Shown here piece by piece: positions 11,161-24,883 of a DNA stretch of 64,000 nucleotides; position 1 is the first letter of the stretch, and the number at the start of each line of letters is the position of its first letter. The stretch covers positions 186,001 to 250,000 of the forward strand of contig JAWPHD010000296.1 of NCBI GenBank assembly GCA_037043455.1, read 5' to 3'. The notes under the pieces were generated by a model. It saw only the letters and a list, made by a program, of their open reading frames with translations, had not been told where the DNA came from and searched no databases. The DNA is from Cyrtodaria siliqua (lineage: Eukaryota; Mollusca; Bivalvia; Adapedonta; Hiatellidae). Both the position numbers and the translations under genes were made by a program.

Positions 11161-12057
11161 GTATGACGTTGACAATAATCGATAATCTGACGTTATTATG
11201 ATAGCGAACAATTCACGTCACATACAATCACATAAGAGTCATTCCGCTGCCAAATTTGTCTATGGTTAACAGACTGTGAATCATGTAGTTGACGATAAGC
11301 ATGCATTACAACTTCAATTCCTAGTGAATTCGTCTAAAAAACTTGAATGGTGTAAACACATATTTTGGAACGTTCAAAGGTTACCGTTTTGACTGTAGAT
11401 TTGAATGTTTTTGTGAAAAAGAAGCAATTTCAGCTTGTCCACAATGTCACTTAAAATGATTTCTGATTTATTTTTTATCAATTTGCATTTAAACGATTAA
11501 ATCAAGACCTTGGCCAGGTTTCACAGTGAACACTATTGACGCATCCATTGCGTAGTTATTGCTTTTGATAAAAACAGCAACACTTATTTCAGCTTGATAA
11601 CTCTCAGGTTTTCATTAATTATACAAACAATTGTTTGCATTCCTATTAGTTCACAGGTCCACAGTCATGTGTATTTACTATTCGGCCGCTTTTGTACCAT
11701 TACGTAAAACCTTGCTTGTATTATTCTTACCTGATTCTCATATGACACCTATTATATGACACTTTTTACGAAAACCTTTTATGTCAGAATCATATACTAG
11801 TCAAAATTCCTAATAATATTTTCAATGTTTGTATTTCGCGCTTGATTAGAGTTACGGTTAAACTGCACGATAACGAGTGTAAATCGTCTGCTCTGATTGC
11901 ATGAACATCAAGTCGATTTGTTTTCTTATAAATAAGTTATTACACTTATACAACTGGGTAACTAGGATTTTGTTAAGTATTTCGAAATATTACATATTTG
12001 TCTGTGTTTTGTATAGGGAATACTGGGAATAGAAAAGCTATATCTACTCGTTTGCTC
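11161..12057. other. Intergenic, nothing recognised
   Basis: AT-rich spacer with no open frame that resembles a protein and no obvious repeat. Confidence 0.45.
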
Positions 12058-12096
12058 TACTGGGAAATATCTCCCAGTGGTAGATATTTCCCAGTA
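12058..12096. repeat. Short perfect hairpin
   Basis: TACTGGGAAATATCT (12058-12072) and its exact complement (12082-12096) are separated by 9 bp. Confidence 0.85.
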
Positions 12097-12310
12097 CGGA
12101 ACATTGCTCGGCCTTTTCCGTCAGTTGCGGGAAAGCCAAATGACGTCGTCTTCAGATTCCGCCACTAGGGAATAACGATTACGGAAATTAACGAAGAGTT
12201 CCGGTTCCACTTGTTTTGTTTGTATGACGTATCTCGTGCAAACTGGTGTAAAAAGGCGTGAATCATTAGAAATATTAATAAAATATCATTTTAAATTATG
12301 TAGTATATAG

Positions 12311-13406
12311 TTTATTGTCATAGTGCAAAGAAAATTCTCAGGATTTCATTGGTCAATGCGCCGTAGATTTGATTAGTTATTAGGATTCTTGACAGGGGAC
12401 ATGGGCTCACATTCCCTGCCTAGAAATTATATTCACCTGAGCCGTTAGGCGAGGGGGAATATATATTTCCAGGCAGGGAATGTGAGCCCATGTTCCCTGT
12501 CAAGAATCCTAATAACGAATTTGTCATACTTCAAAGTTGTAACCATTTATTTAAGAAAAAAACAGTCAAAAACACGATTTCATTTTTATTACGCCAATTA
12601 CCCCGTAACGTGCCTCTAACTAGACGTTGTTTACTTTCGTGACGTCATCGCTCTAACGTCGTTAAATTTGGCGGATTTTTTAATAAAATAAACGTATTTT
12701 GTCACTATGTTAATGTTTTATTATCTATAAAATTGCCAAAAAAAATACATTTACGATTATTTCAGACTTTTACACACAATGGAAAGCGCACAAAAGCGAT
12801 AGGAAGGAAACAATCGGATGTTTCCAAAACGAATCGGCAACGTATCTCGAGACGTAGACATGGGCTCATGTCTACGGCGCATTGACCAATGAAATCCTGA
12901 GAATTTTTCTTTGCAGTATGACAATAGCCCATGTCTACGTCTCGAGACGTGAACATAGGACGAATTCCCGGAAGGTACCCCATTACTCAAATACACAAAA
13001 AACAAAATGGCGAAGATAACGTTGCCGATTCGTTTTGGAAACTGCCGATTGTTTTCTTCCTATCGCTTTTCTGCGCTTTCCACTGTGTGTAAAAGTCTGA
13101 AATAATCGTAAGTGTATTTTTTTGGCAATTTTACAGATGATAAAACGTCATAGTGACAAAATCCGTTTATTTTATTAAAAAATCCGCCAAATTTAAAGAC
13201 GTTAGAGCGATGACGTCACGAGAGTAAACAACGTCTAGTTAGAGGCACGTTACGGGGTAATTGGCGCTAAAAAATGAAATCGTGTTTTTGGCTTATTTTT
13301 CATAAATAAATGGTTACAACTTTGAAGTATGACAAATTCGTTATTAGGATTCTTGACCGGGAACATGAGCTCACATTCCCTGCCTGGAAATATATATTCC
13401 CCCTCG
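12311..13406. mobile_element. Nested foldback structure with arms of about 390 bp
   Basis: Long inverted arms, 12450-12842 against 13020-13406, match closely and enclose a 177-bp spacer. Three further inverted repeats are nested with them: 12376-12516 is itself a near palindrome (TTATTAGGATTCTTGAC at its outer ends); 12311-12367 is inverted relative to 12871-12926 in the spacer; and 22-bp perfect arms containing CTCGAGACGTAGACATGGGC lie at 12845-12866 and 12926-12947. No transposase frame is visible. This fits a foldback element or repeated insertion of one MITE family into itself. Confidence 0.8.
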
Positions 13407-13689
13407 CTTTCTTATAGACGGAGAATCTGCAATAAATGGGTCAATTGTTTATGGGTTTTAATATTATTTCATACCAATTTTAAGAAGTTTATATCTTTAG
13501 GCGGACTTCGATTTACATTATGTGTTTTATCAGCACATTTCATGTTTTTATATAGAGGGCGGGTAACTCTCAAAAGATGTAACAAACAAAAAACGTTTTA
13601 CAAACTATGGGTCAAAACAAAATACTTATCAAACAACTATTCTAAATATATTTAAAATAAGAAAATAAGTTAAGATACAAACATGAGAA

Positions 13690-13917
13690 TTAGGACTTTT
13701 GTTCAGTATATATTAGGTAGCATGTGCGAATCATGTAACAGTTGACAAATACATTTTGACGAACAGTGTACTATACGAAACTGGTATTATATTATAGAGG
13801 GCCCCAAGGAAGATTAGTATAAACTAATTAGGTCACCCTCGATAAATAAAGACTTTTATATGAACCATTACTATATGCACTCTTATTATATTATATTATA
13901 TTATATTATATTATATA
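13690..13917 (+). mobile_element. Possible LINE 3' end with TTATA tail
   Basis: GAGGGCCCCAAGGAAGATTAG (about 13797-13817), CTAATTAGGTCACCCTCG and GATAAATAAAG precede a TTATA pentamer repeat (13881-13917). A GGGCCCCAAGG-type block followed by AATAAA and a short tandem tail resembles 3' ends of some invertebrate LINEs. No coding part is attached. Confidence 0.35.
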
Positions 13918-14042
13918 AACCATGAATTTTTCAAACTAAGGGAAGTAATTGCGATAAACCATTAACAAATTAAAGCGCTCGGATTATCTATCTTTAAATG
14001 TCGTGGTGCCTGTTCCGGTGTACCAGTACAATAAAGTTGAGA

Positions 14043-14234
14043 GTAGGAGCTGTTCACTGCTACAAGTACACACGTAGGAGGTGCTCACTGCTACACGTAC
14101 ACACGTAGGAGCTGCTCACTGCTACAAGTACACACGCAGGAACTGCTCACTGCTACAAGTACACACGTAGGAGCTGCTCACTGCTACAAGTACACACGTA
14201 GGAGCTGCTCACTGCTACAAGTAGACACGCAGGA
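14043..14234. repeat. Minisatellite, 31-bp unit, about 6 copies
   Basis: Units run from GTAGGAGCTGCTCACTGC to TACAAGTACACAC, with single-base variants (GCAGGAACTG, CTACACGTAC). Confidence 0.95.
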
Positions 14235-14399
14235 GAATTGAGAATTGTTAAACGCTCATCAACACATTATATGTTATTTAGAGACGTGCCGGAGAGTGGG
14301 ATACATAGGAATAGAGAAACTTGTCCTACCCTTACTAACGAATAGCACATGGTTATTTAACGAGATTAGAGAAGAGATTCCACCGGAACACGGGACTGG

Positions 14400-14475
14400 T
14401 CGGTTTACGTCCCCTTTCGAACAAAGCTAAGGGAAAATGACTTGCCCAAGAACACACCGACGAAACTCAAAATTA
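14400..14475 (-). mobile_element. SINE core fragment
   Basis: On the minus strand the text GTGTTCTTGGGCAAG, with AAGGGAAAATG-type sequence following as its complement, matches the post-tRNA core of the SINE at 51596-52062 (GTGTTCTTGGGCAAGACAC, then TTTCCCTTAGC). The tRNA-like head is not recognisable here. Confidence 0.5.
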
Positions 14476-14936
14476 TGTAAACATGTAGAGCAGGAAATGT
14501 AGTTTTCACAGAACACATTCAACCAAAACCACGCATTAAAACAAACAACAATTACAATGTTAATACGAAGTAAAGTATGTGACATCACAAACACCAACAA
14601 TCTGACAACAGGGCTACCGCCGCTGGAAATGCCGCTGGAAAGGCCGCTGGGGTTTTAAACCAGGTTCTGTGGTGCATCACACTTCACTCTTACCCTACTG
14701 CCATCCCGATAAAACGATACAGTGTAAATAAAGAATCCCCACCACTTTATATTGTCTAACAAACAGGGCGTCTGTAATAGGCAATATAAGTATAACACAT
14801 AGATGATCATATATAGACGAATATGAAAACAAAAGTCTAGAAAGCCACAATGCAAGTACTCAGTGCAAATTGATAGGGTCATAACCTCTTTGATAAAATT
14901 GTTAACAAGTTAATAACGATTGTATGAAAGTGATTA

Positions 14937-15226
14937 TGACCCCTGGATCTTACGAAGTTTGTAAATCACGTCACGATAGAAGATCGGCTGTGATAGTTCT
15001 TGTCGCAGATGAGTTCTTAAATTACTTTTAAATTTTAAAAGTAGATGATGGTTACGATACTTAAATCTTGCAAAACTCTATGGTAACAGAAGTACTGATA
15101 GATTAGCTTTTTAATTATACACAGATTACGAATATTAAAGTTCTCAACCCGACTAAAAGCTCTTGATAGAAAAACGAATACGTTGAGAAACAGATACCCC
15201 ATTAGAAGTTTCTCAGGCAACATCAT
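14937..15226 (-). pseudogene. Possible degraded transposon ORF
   Basis: Minus-strand open stretches in two frames: 15035-15226, then 14937-15030, which reads LSQPIFYRDVIYKLRKI before a stop. A block of the form FYGD-hydrophobic-YK-hydrophobic-RKI recurs, as I recall, in repetitive predicted proteins of molluscs and other invertebrates. The frame change between the two pieces marks it as dead. Family identity is not secure. Confidence 0.3.
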
Positions 15227-16470
15227 CCACTTCTAAGAAGGGTTAATTAACAATATCAAAATCAAAATCATCCCTCTTGGCATAAATGTTACTAATTATA
15301 GTTGCTTAATGGACAAAATAACTCTCAGGTCTCTTATTGCGGAATACCGTTTTTGACCCGGTTAACATGTCCATACTCTTCCTTCTACTATCATTGCAAC
15401 AAAGATGCTTTTGCTTTGTAAAACTTTCACAAATGTCATCTTTTCTTTTTGCCATCTACATCTACCACACGCTTTCATTCCTCATTTTCAATAATGTTCA
15501 TACTTTGTCGTATCATTTCCCCAGGCAGAATCACACTTATATCATCACTTTCCATAAACAAAACCACTTTTGATGTGAAACATTCTCTTTTTCATTAATC
15601 GTTCTCTTTTCGGAAATATCAAGGAGTTTGTATTGACTTTTGCAAGTGATTTCCTTGCAAAGCCAGTCTCTCTACTTACTTCAGTTAGGCATCAATACTT
15701 TTTGACACTTTTACCTCTGACTATTGTTAATAGTATTATTTTCTTTTGCCAATCTTTGTTAAAGCTTTTATTTGAAGATTTATCTCATTACGCAAATTGT
15801 TAAATAGCGTAAGTCCTCTTTTCATGGACCAGGGGTTACTCTTCCTGATCTTTATTAAGTTCTTGTTGTTGTAAGTTGTAAGTTTTTGGAGTAACTGTCA
15901 CCTCTTCTGTGAAGTTTACTTCTTTTTGTTTCTTGCAATCATGTCGAGTCAACATACATTATCTCGTCATGTTTGAACCTTTTATTTTCATCCCTCCCTC
16001 TGGCAACCTTTTTCTTGGTTTCATTTCTCCTGAATCGTGCAATTGCTGCATTCACGAATTTCATTTGTTCTTTACCTCATGATCTAGATGTTATTTAGTG
16101 CCCTATTTTGCCTGAGAAAGTTAACTAACCAATAATGGATTTTTTACAGCCCAAGTAGATCGGGACCTTTAGGTTATAACACTGGTATCCACTGTTGAAC
16201 TCGAGACAAACGATGATTGTTCTGGCTCTTCAACTGCAATATAAAATTTTGTTATTCTCTAAATGTCTGTGCATGCATTATAATTCTTTCTCTTTTGGAA
16301 ATACGTTCTTTTTTAAGCAGAGCTTCCATATATCGGTCTTTTATATCGGCCGTACATTCTTTTCTGAAAGTCAAGATCTGTTAAATTCTTTCTCTCTCTG
16401 TAGCCTTTTTGTGCCTCTGCTTTTGTCTTCCCTCTTGTATATAAACAAAAACAAAATTACAACTGTCATC
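15227..16470. other. Spacer left of the satellite, no supported gene
   Basis: The + strand is rich in T and C. On the minus strand scattered coding-like strings appear in changing frames (for example a stretch around 15480-15590 reading GFVYGESDDISVILPGEMI), suggesting an old degraded transposon, but nothing is long enough to annotate. Confidence 0.3.
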
Positions 16471-17589
16471 CGGAAGGACGACTGACATATACCAACTGGG
16501 ACCATGGACGTGTACTTGTGAAGTGTCTGATATATACCCACTGTGACCATGGACGTGTACTTGTGAAGTGTCTGATATATACCCACTGGGATCATGGACG
16601 AGTACTTGTGAAGTGTCTGATATATACCCACTGGGACCATGGACGTGTACTTGTGAGTCTCTGATATATACCCACTGGGATCATGGACGAGTACTTGTGA
16701 AGTGTCTGATATATACCCACTGGGACCATGGAGGTGTACTTGTGAAGTGTCTGATATATACCCACTGGGACCATGGACGAGTACTTGTGAAGTGTCTGAT
16801 ATATACCTACTGGGACCATGGACGTGTACTTGTGAAGTGTCTGATATATACCCACTGGGACCATGGACGAAGACTTGTAAAGTGTCCGATATATACCCAC
16901 TGGGACCATGGACGTGTACTTGTGAAGTGTCTGATATATACCCACTGGGACCATGGACGAGTACATGTGAAGTGTCTGATATATACCCACTGGGACCATG
17001 GACGTGTACTTGTGAAGTGTCTGATATATACCCACTGGGACCATGGACGAGTATTTGTGAAGTGTCTGATATATAACCACTGGGAACATGGACGAGTACT
17101 TGTGAAGTGTCTGATATATACCCACTGGGACCATGGAAGAGTACTTGTGAAGTGTCTGATATATACCCACTGGGATCATGGACGTGTACTTGTGAAGTGT
17201 CTGATATATACCCACTGGGATCATGGACGTGTACTTGTGAAGTGTCTGATATATACCCACTGGGACCATGGACGAGTACTTGTGAAGTGACTGATATATA
17301 CCCACTGGTACCATGGACGTGTACTTGTGAAGTGTCTGATATATACCCACTGGGACCATGGACGAGTACTTGTCAAGTGTCTGATATATACCCACTGGGA
17401 CCATGGACGAGTACTTGTGAAGTGTCTGATATATACCCACTGGGATCATGGACGTGTACTTGTGAAGTGTCTGATATATACCCACTGGGATCATGGACGA
17501 GTACTTGTGAAGTGTCTGATATATACCCACTGGGACCATGGAAGAGTACTTGTGAAGTGTCTGATATATACCCTCTGGGATCATGGACG

Positions 17590-20500
17590 TGTACTTGTGA
17601 AGTGTCTGATATATACCCACTGGGACCATGGACGAGTACTTGTGAATTATCTGATATATGCCCACTGGGATCATGGACGTGTACTTGTGAAGTTTCTGAT
17701 ATATACCCACTGGGACCATGGACGAGTACTTGTGAAGTGTCTGATATATACCCTCTGGGATCATGGACGTGTTATTGTGAAGTGTCTGAAATATACCCAC
17801 TGGGATCATGGACGTGTACTTGTGAAGTGTCTGATATATACCCTCTGGGATCATGGACGTGTAATTGTGAAGTGTCTGAAATATACCCACTAGGATCATG
17901 GACGTGTACTTGTGAAGTGTCTGATATATACCCTCTGGGATCATGGACGTGTAATTGTGAAATATCTGAAATGTACCCACTGGGATCAAGGAAGAGTACT
18001 TGTGAAGTGTCTGATATATACCCTCTGGGATCATGGACGTGTACTTGTGAAGTGTCTGAAATATACCCACTGGGACCATGGACGTGTACTTTTGAAGTGT
18101 CACGAGGAAGGACGACTGATATATACCCACTGGGACCATCGACGATTATTTGTGAAGTGTCTGATATATACCCACTGGGACCATGGACGTGTACCTGTGA
18201 AGTGTTTGATATATACCCACTGGGACCATGGACGAGTACTTGTGAAGTGTCTGATATATACCCACTGGGATCACGGACGTGTACTTGTGAAGTGTCTGAT
18301 ATATACCCACTGGGATCATGGACGAGTACTTGTGAAGTGTCTGATATATACCCACTGGGACCATGGACGTGTACTTGTGAAGTGTCTGATATATACCCAC
18401 TGGAACCATGGACATGTACTTGTGAAGTGTCTGATATATACCCACTGGGACCATGGACGAGTACTTGTGAAGTGTCTGATATAAACCCACTGGGACCATG
18501 GACGTGTACTTGTGAAGTGTCTGATATATACCCACTGGGACCATGGACGAGTACTTGTCAAGTGTCTGATATATACCCACTGGGACCATGGACGAGTACT
18601 TGTCAAGTGTCTGATATATACCCACTGGGATCATGGATGTGTACTTGTGAAGTGTCTGATATATACCCACTGGGATCATGGACGAGTACTTGTGAAGTGT
18701 CTGATATATACCCACTGGGACCATGGACGAGTACTTGTGAAGTGTCTGATATATACCCACTGGGACCATGGACGTGTACTTGTGAAGTGTCTGATATATA
18801 CCCACTGGGACCATGGACGAGTACTTGTCAAGTGTCTGATATATACCCACTGGGACCATGGACGAGTACTTGTGAAGTGTCTGATATATACCCACTGGGA
18901 CCATGGAAGAGTACTTGTGAAGTGTCTGATATATACCCACTGGGATCATGGACGTGTACTTGTGAAGTGTCTGATATATACCCACTGGGATCATGGACGT
19001 GTACTTGTGAAGTGTCTGATATATACCCACTGGGACCATGGACGAGTACTTGTGAAGTGTCTGATATATACCCACTGGGATCATGGACGTGTACTTGTGA
19101 AGTTTCTGATATATACCCACTGGGACCATGGACGAGTACTTGTGAAGTGACTGATATATACCCACTGGTACCATGGACGTGTACTTGTGAAGTGTCTGAT
19201 ATATACCCACTGGGACCATGGACGAGTACTTGTCAAGTGTCTGATATATACCCACTGGGACCATGGACGAGTACTTGTGAAGTGTCTGATATATACCCAC
19301 TGGGACCATGGAAGAGTACTTGTGAAGTGTCTGATATATACCCACTGGGATCATGGACGTGTACTTGTTAAGTGTCTGATGTATACCCACTGGGACCATG
19401 GACGAGTACTTGTGAAGTATCTGATATATACCCACTGGGATCATAGACGTGTACTTGTGAAGTGTCTGATATATACCCACTGGGACCATGGACGAGTACT
19501 TGTGAAGTGTCTGATATATACCCTCTGGGATCATGGACGTGTAATTGTGAAGTGTCTGATATATACCCACTGGGATCATGGACGTGTACTTTTGAAGTGT
19601 CACGAGGAAGGACGACTGATATATACCCACTGGGACCATCGACGATTATTTGTGAAGTGTCTGATATATACCCACTGGGACCATGGACGTGTACCTGTGA
19701 AGTGTTTGATATATACCCACTGGGACCATGGACGAGTACTTGTGAAGTGTCTGATATATACCCACTGGGATCACGGACGTGTACTTGTGAAGTGTCTGAT
19801 ATATACCCACTGGGATCATGGACGAGTACTTGTGAAGTGTCTGATATATACCCACTGGGACCATGGACGTGTACTTGTGAAGTGTCTGATATATACCCAC
19901 TGGAACCATGGACATGTACTTGTGAAGTGTCTGATATATACCCACTGGGACCATGGACGAGTACTTGTGAAGTGTCTGATATAAACCCACTGGGACCATG
20001 GACGTGTACTTGTGAAGTGTCTGATATATACCCACTGGGACCATGGACGAGTACTTGTCAAGTGTCTGATATATACCCACTGGGACCATGGACGAGTACT
20101 TGTCAAGTGTTTGATATATACCCACTGGGATCATGGATGTGTACTTGTGAAGTGTCACGAGGAAGGACGACTGATATATACCCACTGGGACCATCGACGA
20201 GTATTTGTGTATTGTCTGATATATACCCACTGGGACCATGGACGTGTACTTGTGAAGTGTCTGATATATACCCACTGGGACCATGGACGTGTACTTGTGA
20301 AGTGTCTGATATATACCCACTGGGATCATGGACGTGTACTTGTGAAGTGTCTGATATATACCCACTGGGATCATCGACGTGTACCTGTGAAGTGTCTGAT
20401 ATATACCCACTGGGACCATGGACGAGTACTTGTGAAGTGTCTGATATATACCCACTGGGATCACGGACGAGTACTTGTGAAGTGTCTGATATATATCCAC

Positions 20501-23500
20501 TGGGATCATGGACGAGTACTTGTGAAGTGTCTGATATATACCCACTGGGACCATGGACGTGTACTTGTGAAGTGTCTGATATATACCCACTGGGACCATG
20601 GACGTGTACTTGTGAAGCGTCTGATATATACCCACTGGGACCATGGACGTGTATTTGTCAAGTGTCTGATATATACTCACTGGGATCATGGATGTGTACT
20701 TGTGAAGTGTCTGATCTATACCCACTGGGATCATGGACGAGTACTTGTGAAGTGCCTGATATATACCCACTGGGACCATGGGCGAGTACTTGTGAAGTGA
20801 CTGATATATACCCACCCGGATCATGGACGTGTACTTGTGAAGTGTCTGATATATAGCCACTGGGACCATGGACGAGTACTTGTGAAGTGTCTGATATATA
20901 CCCACTGGGATCATGGACGTGTACTTGTGAAGTGTCTGATATATACCCACTGGGACCATGGACGAGTACTTGTGAAGTGTCTGATATATACCCACTGGGA
21001 TCATGGATGTGTACTTGTGAAGTGTCTGATATATACCCACTGGGATCATGGACGTGTACCTGTGAAGTGTCTGATATATACCCACTGGGACCATGGACGA
21101 GTACTTGTAAAGTTTCTGATATATACCTACTGGGATCACGGACGAGTACTTGTGAAGTGTCTGATATATACCCACTGGGATCATGGACGAGTACTTGTGA
21201 AGTGTCTGATATATACCCACTGGGATCATGGACGTGTACTTGTGAAGTGTCTGATATATACCCACTGGGACCATGGACGTGTACTTGTGAAGTGTCTGAT
21301 ATATACCCACTGGGACCATGGACGTGTACTTGTGAAGCGTCTGATATATACCCACTGGGACCATGGACGAGTACTTGTGAAGTGTCTGATATAAACCCAC
21401 TGGGACCATGGACGTGTACTTGTGAAGTGTCTGATATATACCCACTGGGACCATGGACGAGTACTTGTCAAGTGTCTGATATATACCCACTGGGATCATG
21501 GACGTGTACTTGTGAAGTGTCTGATATATACCCACTGGGATCATGGACGAGTACTTGTGAAGTGTCTGATATATACCCACTGGGACCATGGACGAGTACT
21601 TGTGAAGTGTCTGATATATACCCACTGGGACCATGGACGTGTACTTGTGAAGTGTCTGATATATACCCACTGGGACCATGGACGAGTACTTGTCAAGTGT
21701 CTGATATATACCCACTGGGACCATGGACGAGTACTTGTGAAGTATCTGATATATACCCACTGGGACCATGGAAGAGTACTTGTGAAGTGTCTGATATATA
21801 CCCATTGGGATCATGGACGTGTACTTGTGCAGTGTCTGATATATACCCACTGGGATCATGGACGTGTACTTGTGAAGTGTCTGATATATACCCACTGAGA
21901 CCATGGACGAGTACTTGTGAAGTGTTTGACATATACCCACTGGGATCATGGACGTGTACTTGTGAAGTTTCTGATATATACCCACTGGGACCATGGACGA
22001 GTACTTGTGAAGTGACTGATATATACCCACTAGTACCATGGACGTGTACTTGTGAAGTGTCTGATATATACCCACTGGGACCATGGACGAGTACTTGTCA
22101 AGTGTCTGATATATACCCACTGAGACCATGGACGAGTACTTCTGAAGTGTCTGATATATACCCACTGGGACCATGGAAGAGTACTTGTCAAGTGTCTGAT
22201 ATATACCCACTGGGATCATGGACGTGTAATTGTGAAGTGTCTGATATATACCCACAGGGACCATGCACGAGTACTTGTGAAGTATCTGATATATACCCAC
22301 TGGGATCATGGACGTGTACTTGTGAAGTGTCTGATATATACCCACTGGGACCATGGACGAGTACTTGTGAAGTGTCTGATATATACCCTCTGGGATCATG
22401 GACGTGTAATTTTGAAGTGTCTGATATATACCCACTGGGATCATGGACGTGTACTTGTGAAGTGTCTGATTTATACCCACTGGGATCATGGACGTGTACT
22501 TGTGAAGTGTCACGAGGAAGGACGACTGATATATACCCACTGGGACCATCGACGAGTATTTGTGAAGTGTCTGATATATACCCACTGGGACCATGGACGT
22601 GTTCTTGTGAAGTGTCTGATATATACCCACTGGGACCATGGACGTGTACTTGTGAAGTGTCTGATATATACCCACTGGGACCATGGACGTGTACTTGTGA
22701 AGTGTCTGATATCTACCCACTGGGACCATGGACGTGTGCTTGTGAAGTCTCTGATATATACCCACTGGGAACATGGACGTGTACTTGTGAAGTGTCTGAT
22801 ATATACCCACTGGGACCATGGACGAGTACTTGTGAAGTGTCTGATATATACCCACTGGGACCATTGACGTGTACTTGTGAAGTGTCTGATATATACCCTC
22901 TGGGACCATGGACGTGTACTTGTAAAGTGTCTGATATATACCCACTGGGACCATGGACGTGTACTTGTGAAGTGTCACTGGGATCATGAACGTTTACTTG
23001 TGAAGTGTCTGATATATACCCACTGGGACCATGGACGTGTACTTGTGAAAGGTCTGATATATTCCCACTGGGATCAAGGACGTATACTTGTGAAGTGTCT
23101 GATATATACCCACTGGGATCATGGACGTGTACTTGTGAAGTGTCTGATATATACCCACTGGGACCATGGACGTGTACTTGTGAAGTGTCTGATATATACC
23201 CACTGGGACCATGGACGTGTACTTTTGAAGAGTCTGATATATACGCACTGGGACCATGGACGTGTACTTGTGAAGTGTCTGATATATACCCACTGGGACC
23301 ATGGACGTGTACTTGTGAAGTGTCTGATATATACCCACTGGGACCATGTACGTGTACTTGTGAAGTGTCTGATATATATCCACTGGGACCATGGACGTGT
23401 ACTTGTGAAGTGTCTGATATATACTCACTGATATATACCCACTGGGACCATGGACGTGTTCTTGTGAAGTGTCTGATATATACCCTCTGGGATCATGGAC

Positions 23501-24883
23501 GTGTACTTGTGAAGTGTCTGATATATACCCACTGGGACCATGGACGTGTACTTGTGAAGTGTCTGATATATACCCACTGGGACCATGGACGTGTACTTGT
23601 GAAGTGTCTGATATATATCCACTGGGACCATGGACGTGTACTTGTGAAGTGTCTGATATATACTCACTGATATATACCCACTGGGACCATGGACGTGTAC
23701 TTGTGAAGTGTCTGATATATACCCTCTGGGATCATGGACGTGTAATTGTGAAGTGTCTGATTTATACCCACTGGGATCATGGACGTGTACTTGTAAAGTG
23801 TCACGAGGAAGGACGACTTATATATACCCACTGGGACCATGGACGAGTATTTGTGAAGTGTCTGATATATACCCACTGGGACCATGGACGTGTACATGTG
23901 AAGTGACTGATATATACCCACTGGGACCATGGATGAGTACTTGTGAAGTGTCTGATATATACCCACTGGGATCACGGACGTGTACTTGTGAAGTGTCTGA
24001 TATATACCCACTGGGATCATGGACGAGTACTTGTGAAGTGTCTGATATATACCCGCTGGGACCATGGACGTGTACTTGTGAAGTGTCTGATATATACCCA
24101 CTGGGAACATGGACGTGTACTTGTGAAGTGTCTGATATATACCCACTGGGACCATGGACGAGTACTTTTGAAGTGTCTGATATATACCCACTGGGACCCT
24201 TGACGTGTACTTGTGAAGTGTCTGATATATACCCACTGGGACCATGGACGTGTACTTGTGAAGTGTCTGATATATACCCACTGGGACCACGGACGTGTAC
24301 TTGTGAAGTGTCACTGGGATCATGGACGTTTACTTGTGAAGTGTCTGATATATACCCACTGGGACCATGGACGTGTACTTGTGAAAGGTCTGATATATAC
24401 CCACTGGGATCATGGACGTATACTTGTGAAGTGTCTGATATATACCCACTGGGATCATGGACGTGTACTTGTGAAGTGTCTGATATATACCCACTGGGAC
24501 CATGGACGTGTACTTGTGAAGTGTCACGAGGAATGACGACTGATATATACCCACTGGGACCATGGACGTGTACTTGTGAAGTGTCTGATATATACCCACT
24601 GGGACCATGGACGTGTACTTGTGAAGTGTCTGATATATACCCACTGGGACCATGGACGTGTACTTGTGAAGTGTCTGATATATACCCACTGGGACCATGG
24701 ACGTGTACTTCTGAAGTGTCTGATATATACCCACTGGGACCATGGACGTGTACTTGTGAAGTGTCTGATATATACCCACTGGGACCATGGACGTGTACTT
24801 GTGAAGTGTCTGATATATACCCACTGGGACCATGGACGAGTACTCGTGAAGTGTCTGATATATACCCACTGGGACCATGGACG
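17590..24883. repeat. Higher-order block D1 of the satellite (about 7.3 kb)
   Basis: Marker variants recur in D2 (24884-32163) at a fixed offset of 7294 bp: TGTGAATTATC at 17641 and 24935, and cassettes at 18101/25395, 19601/26895 and 20156/27450. The offset then steps to 7834 (a 540-bp, 12-unit insertion in D2), to 7249 (585 bp, 13 units lost) and to 7248 (one base lost). Within D1 a 1500-bp duplication is also visible (18101 and 19601 surroundings). Confidence 0.85.

Noticed and set aside
12757..13005. Minus-strand open frames of 73-82 codons
   Set aside because: They lie inside the nested foldback arms and spacer and simply reflect its sequence.
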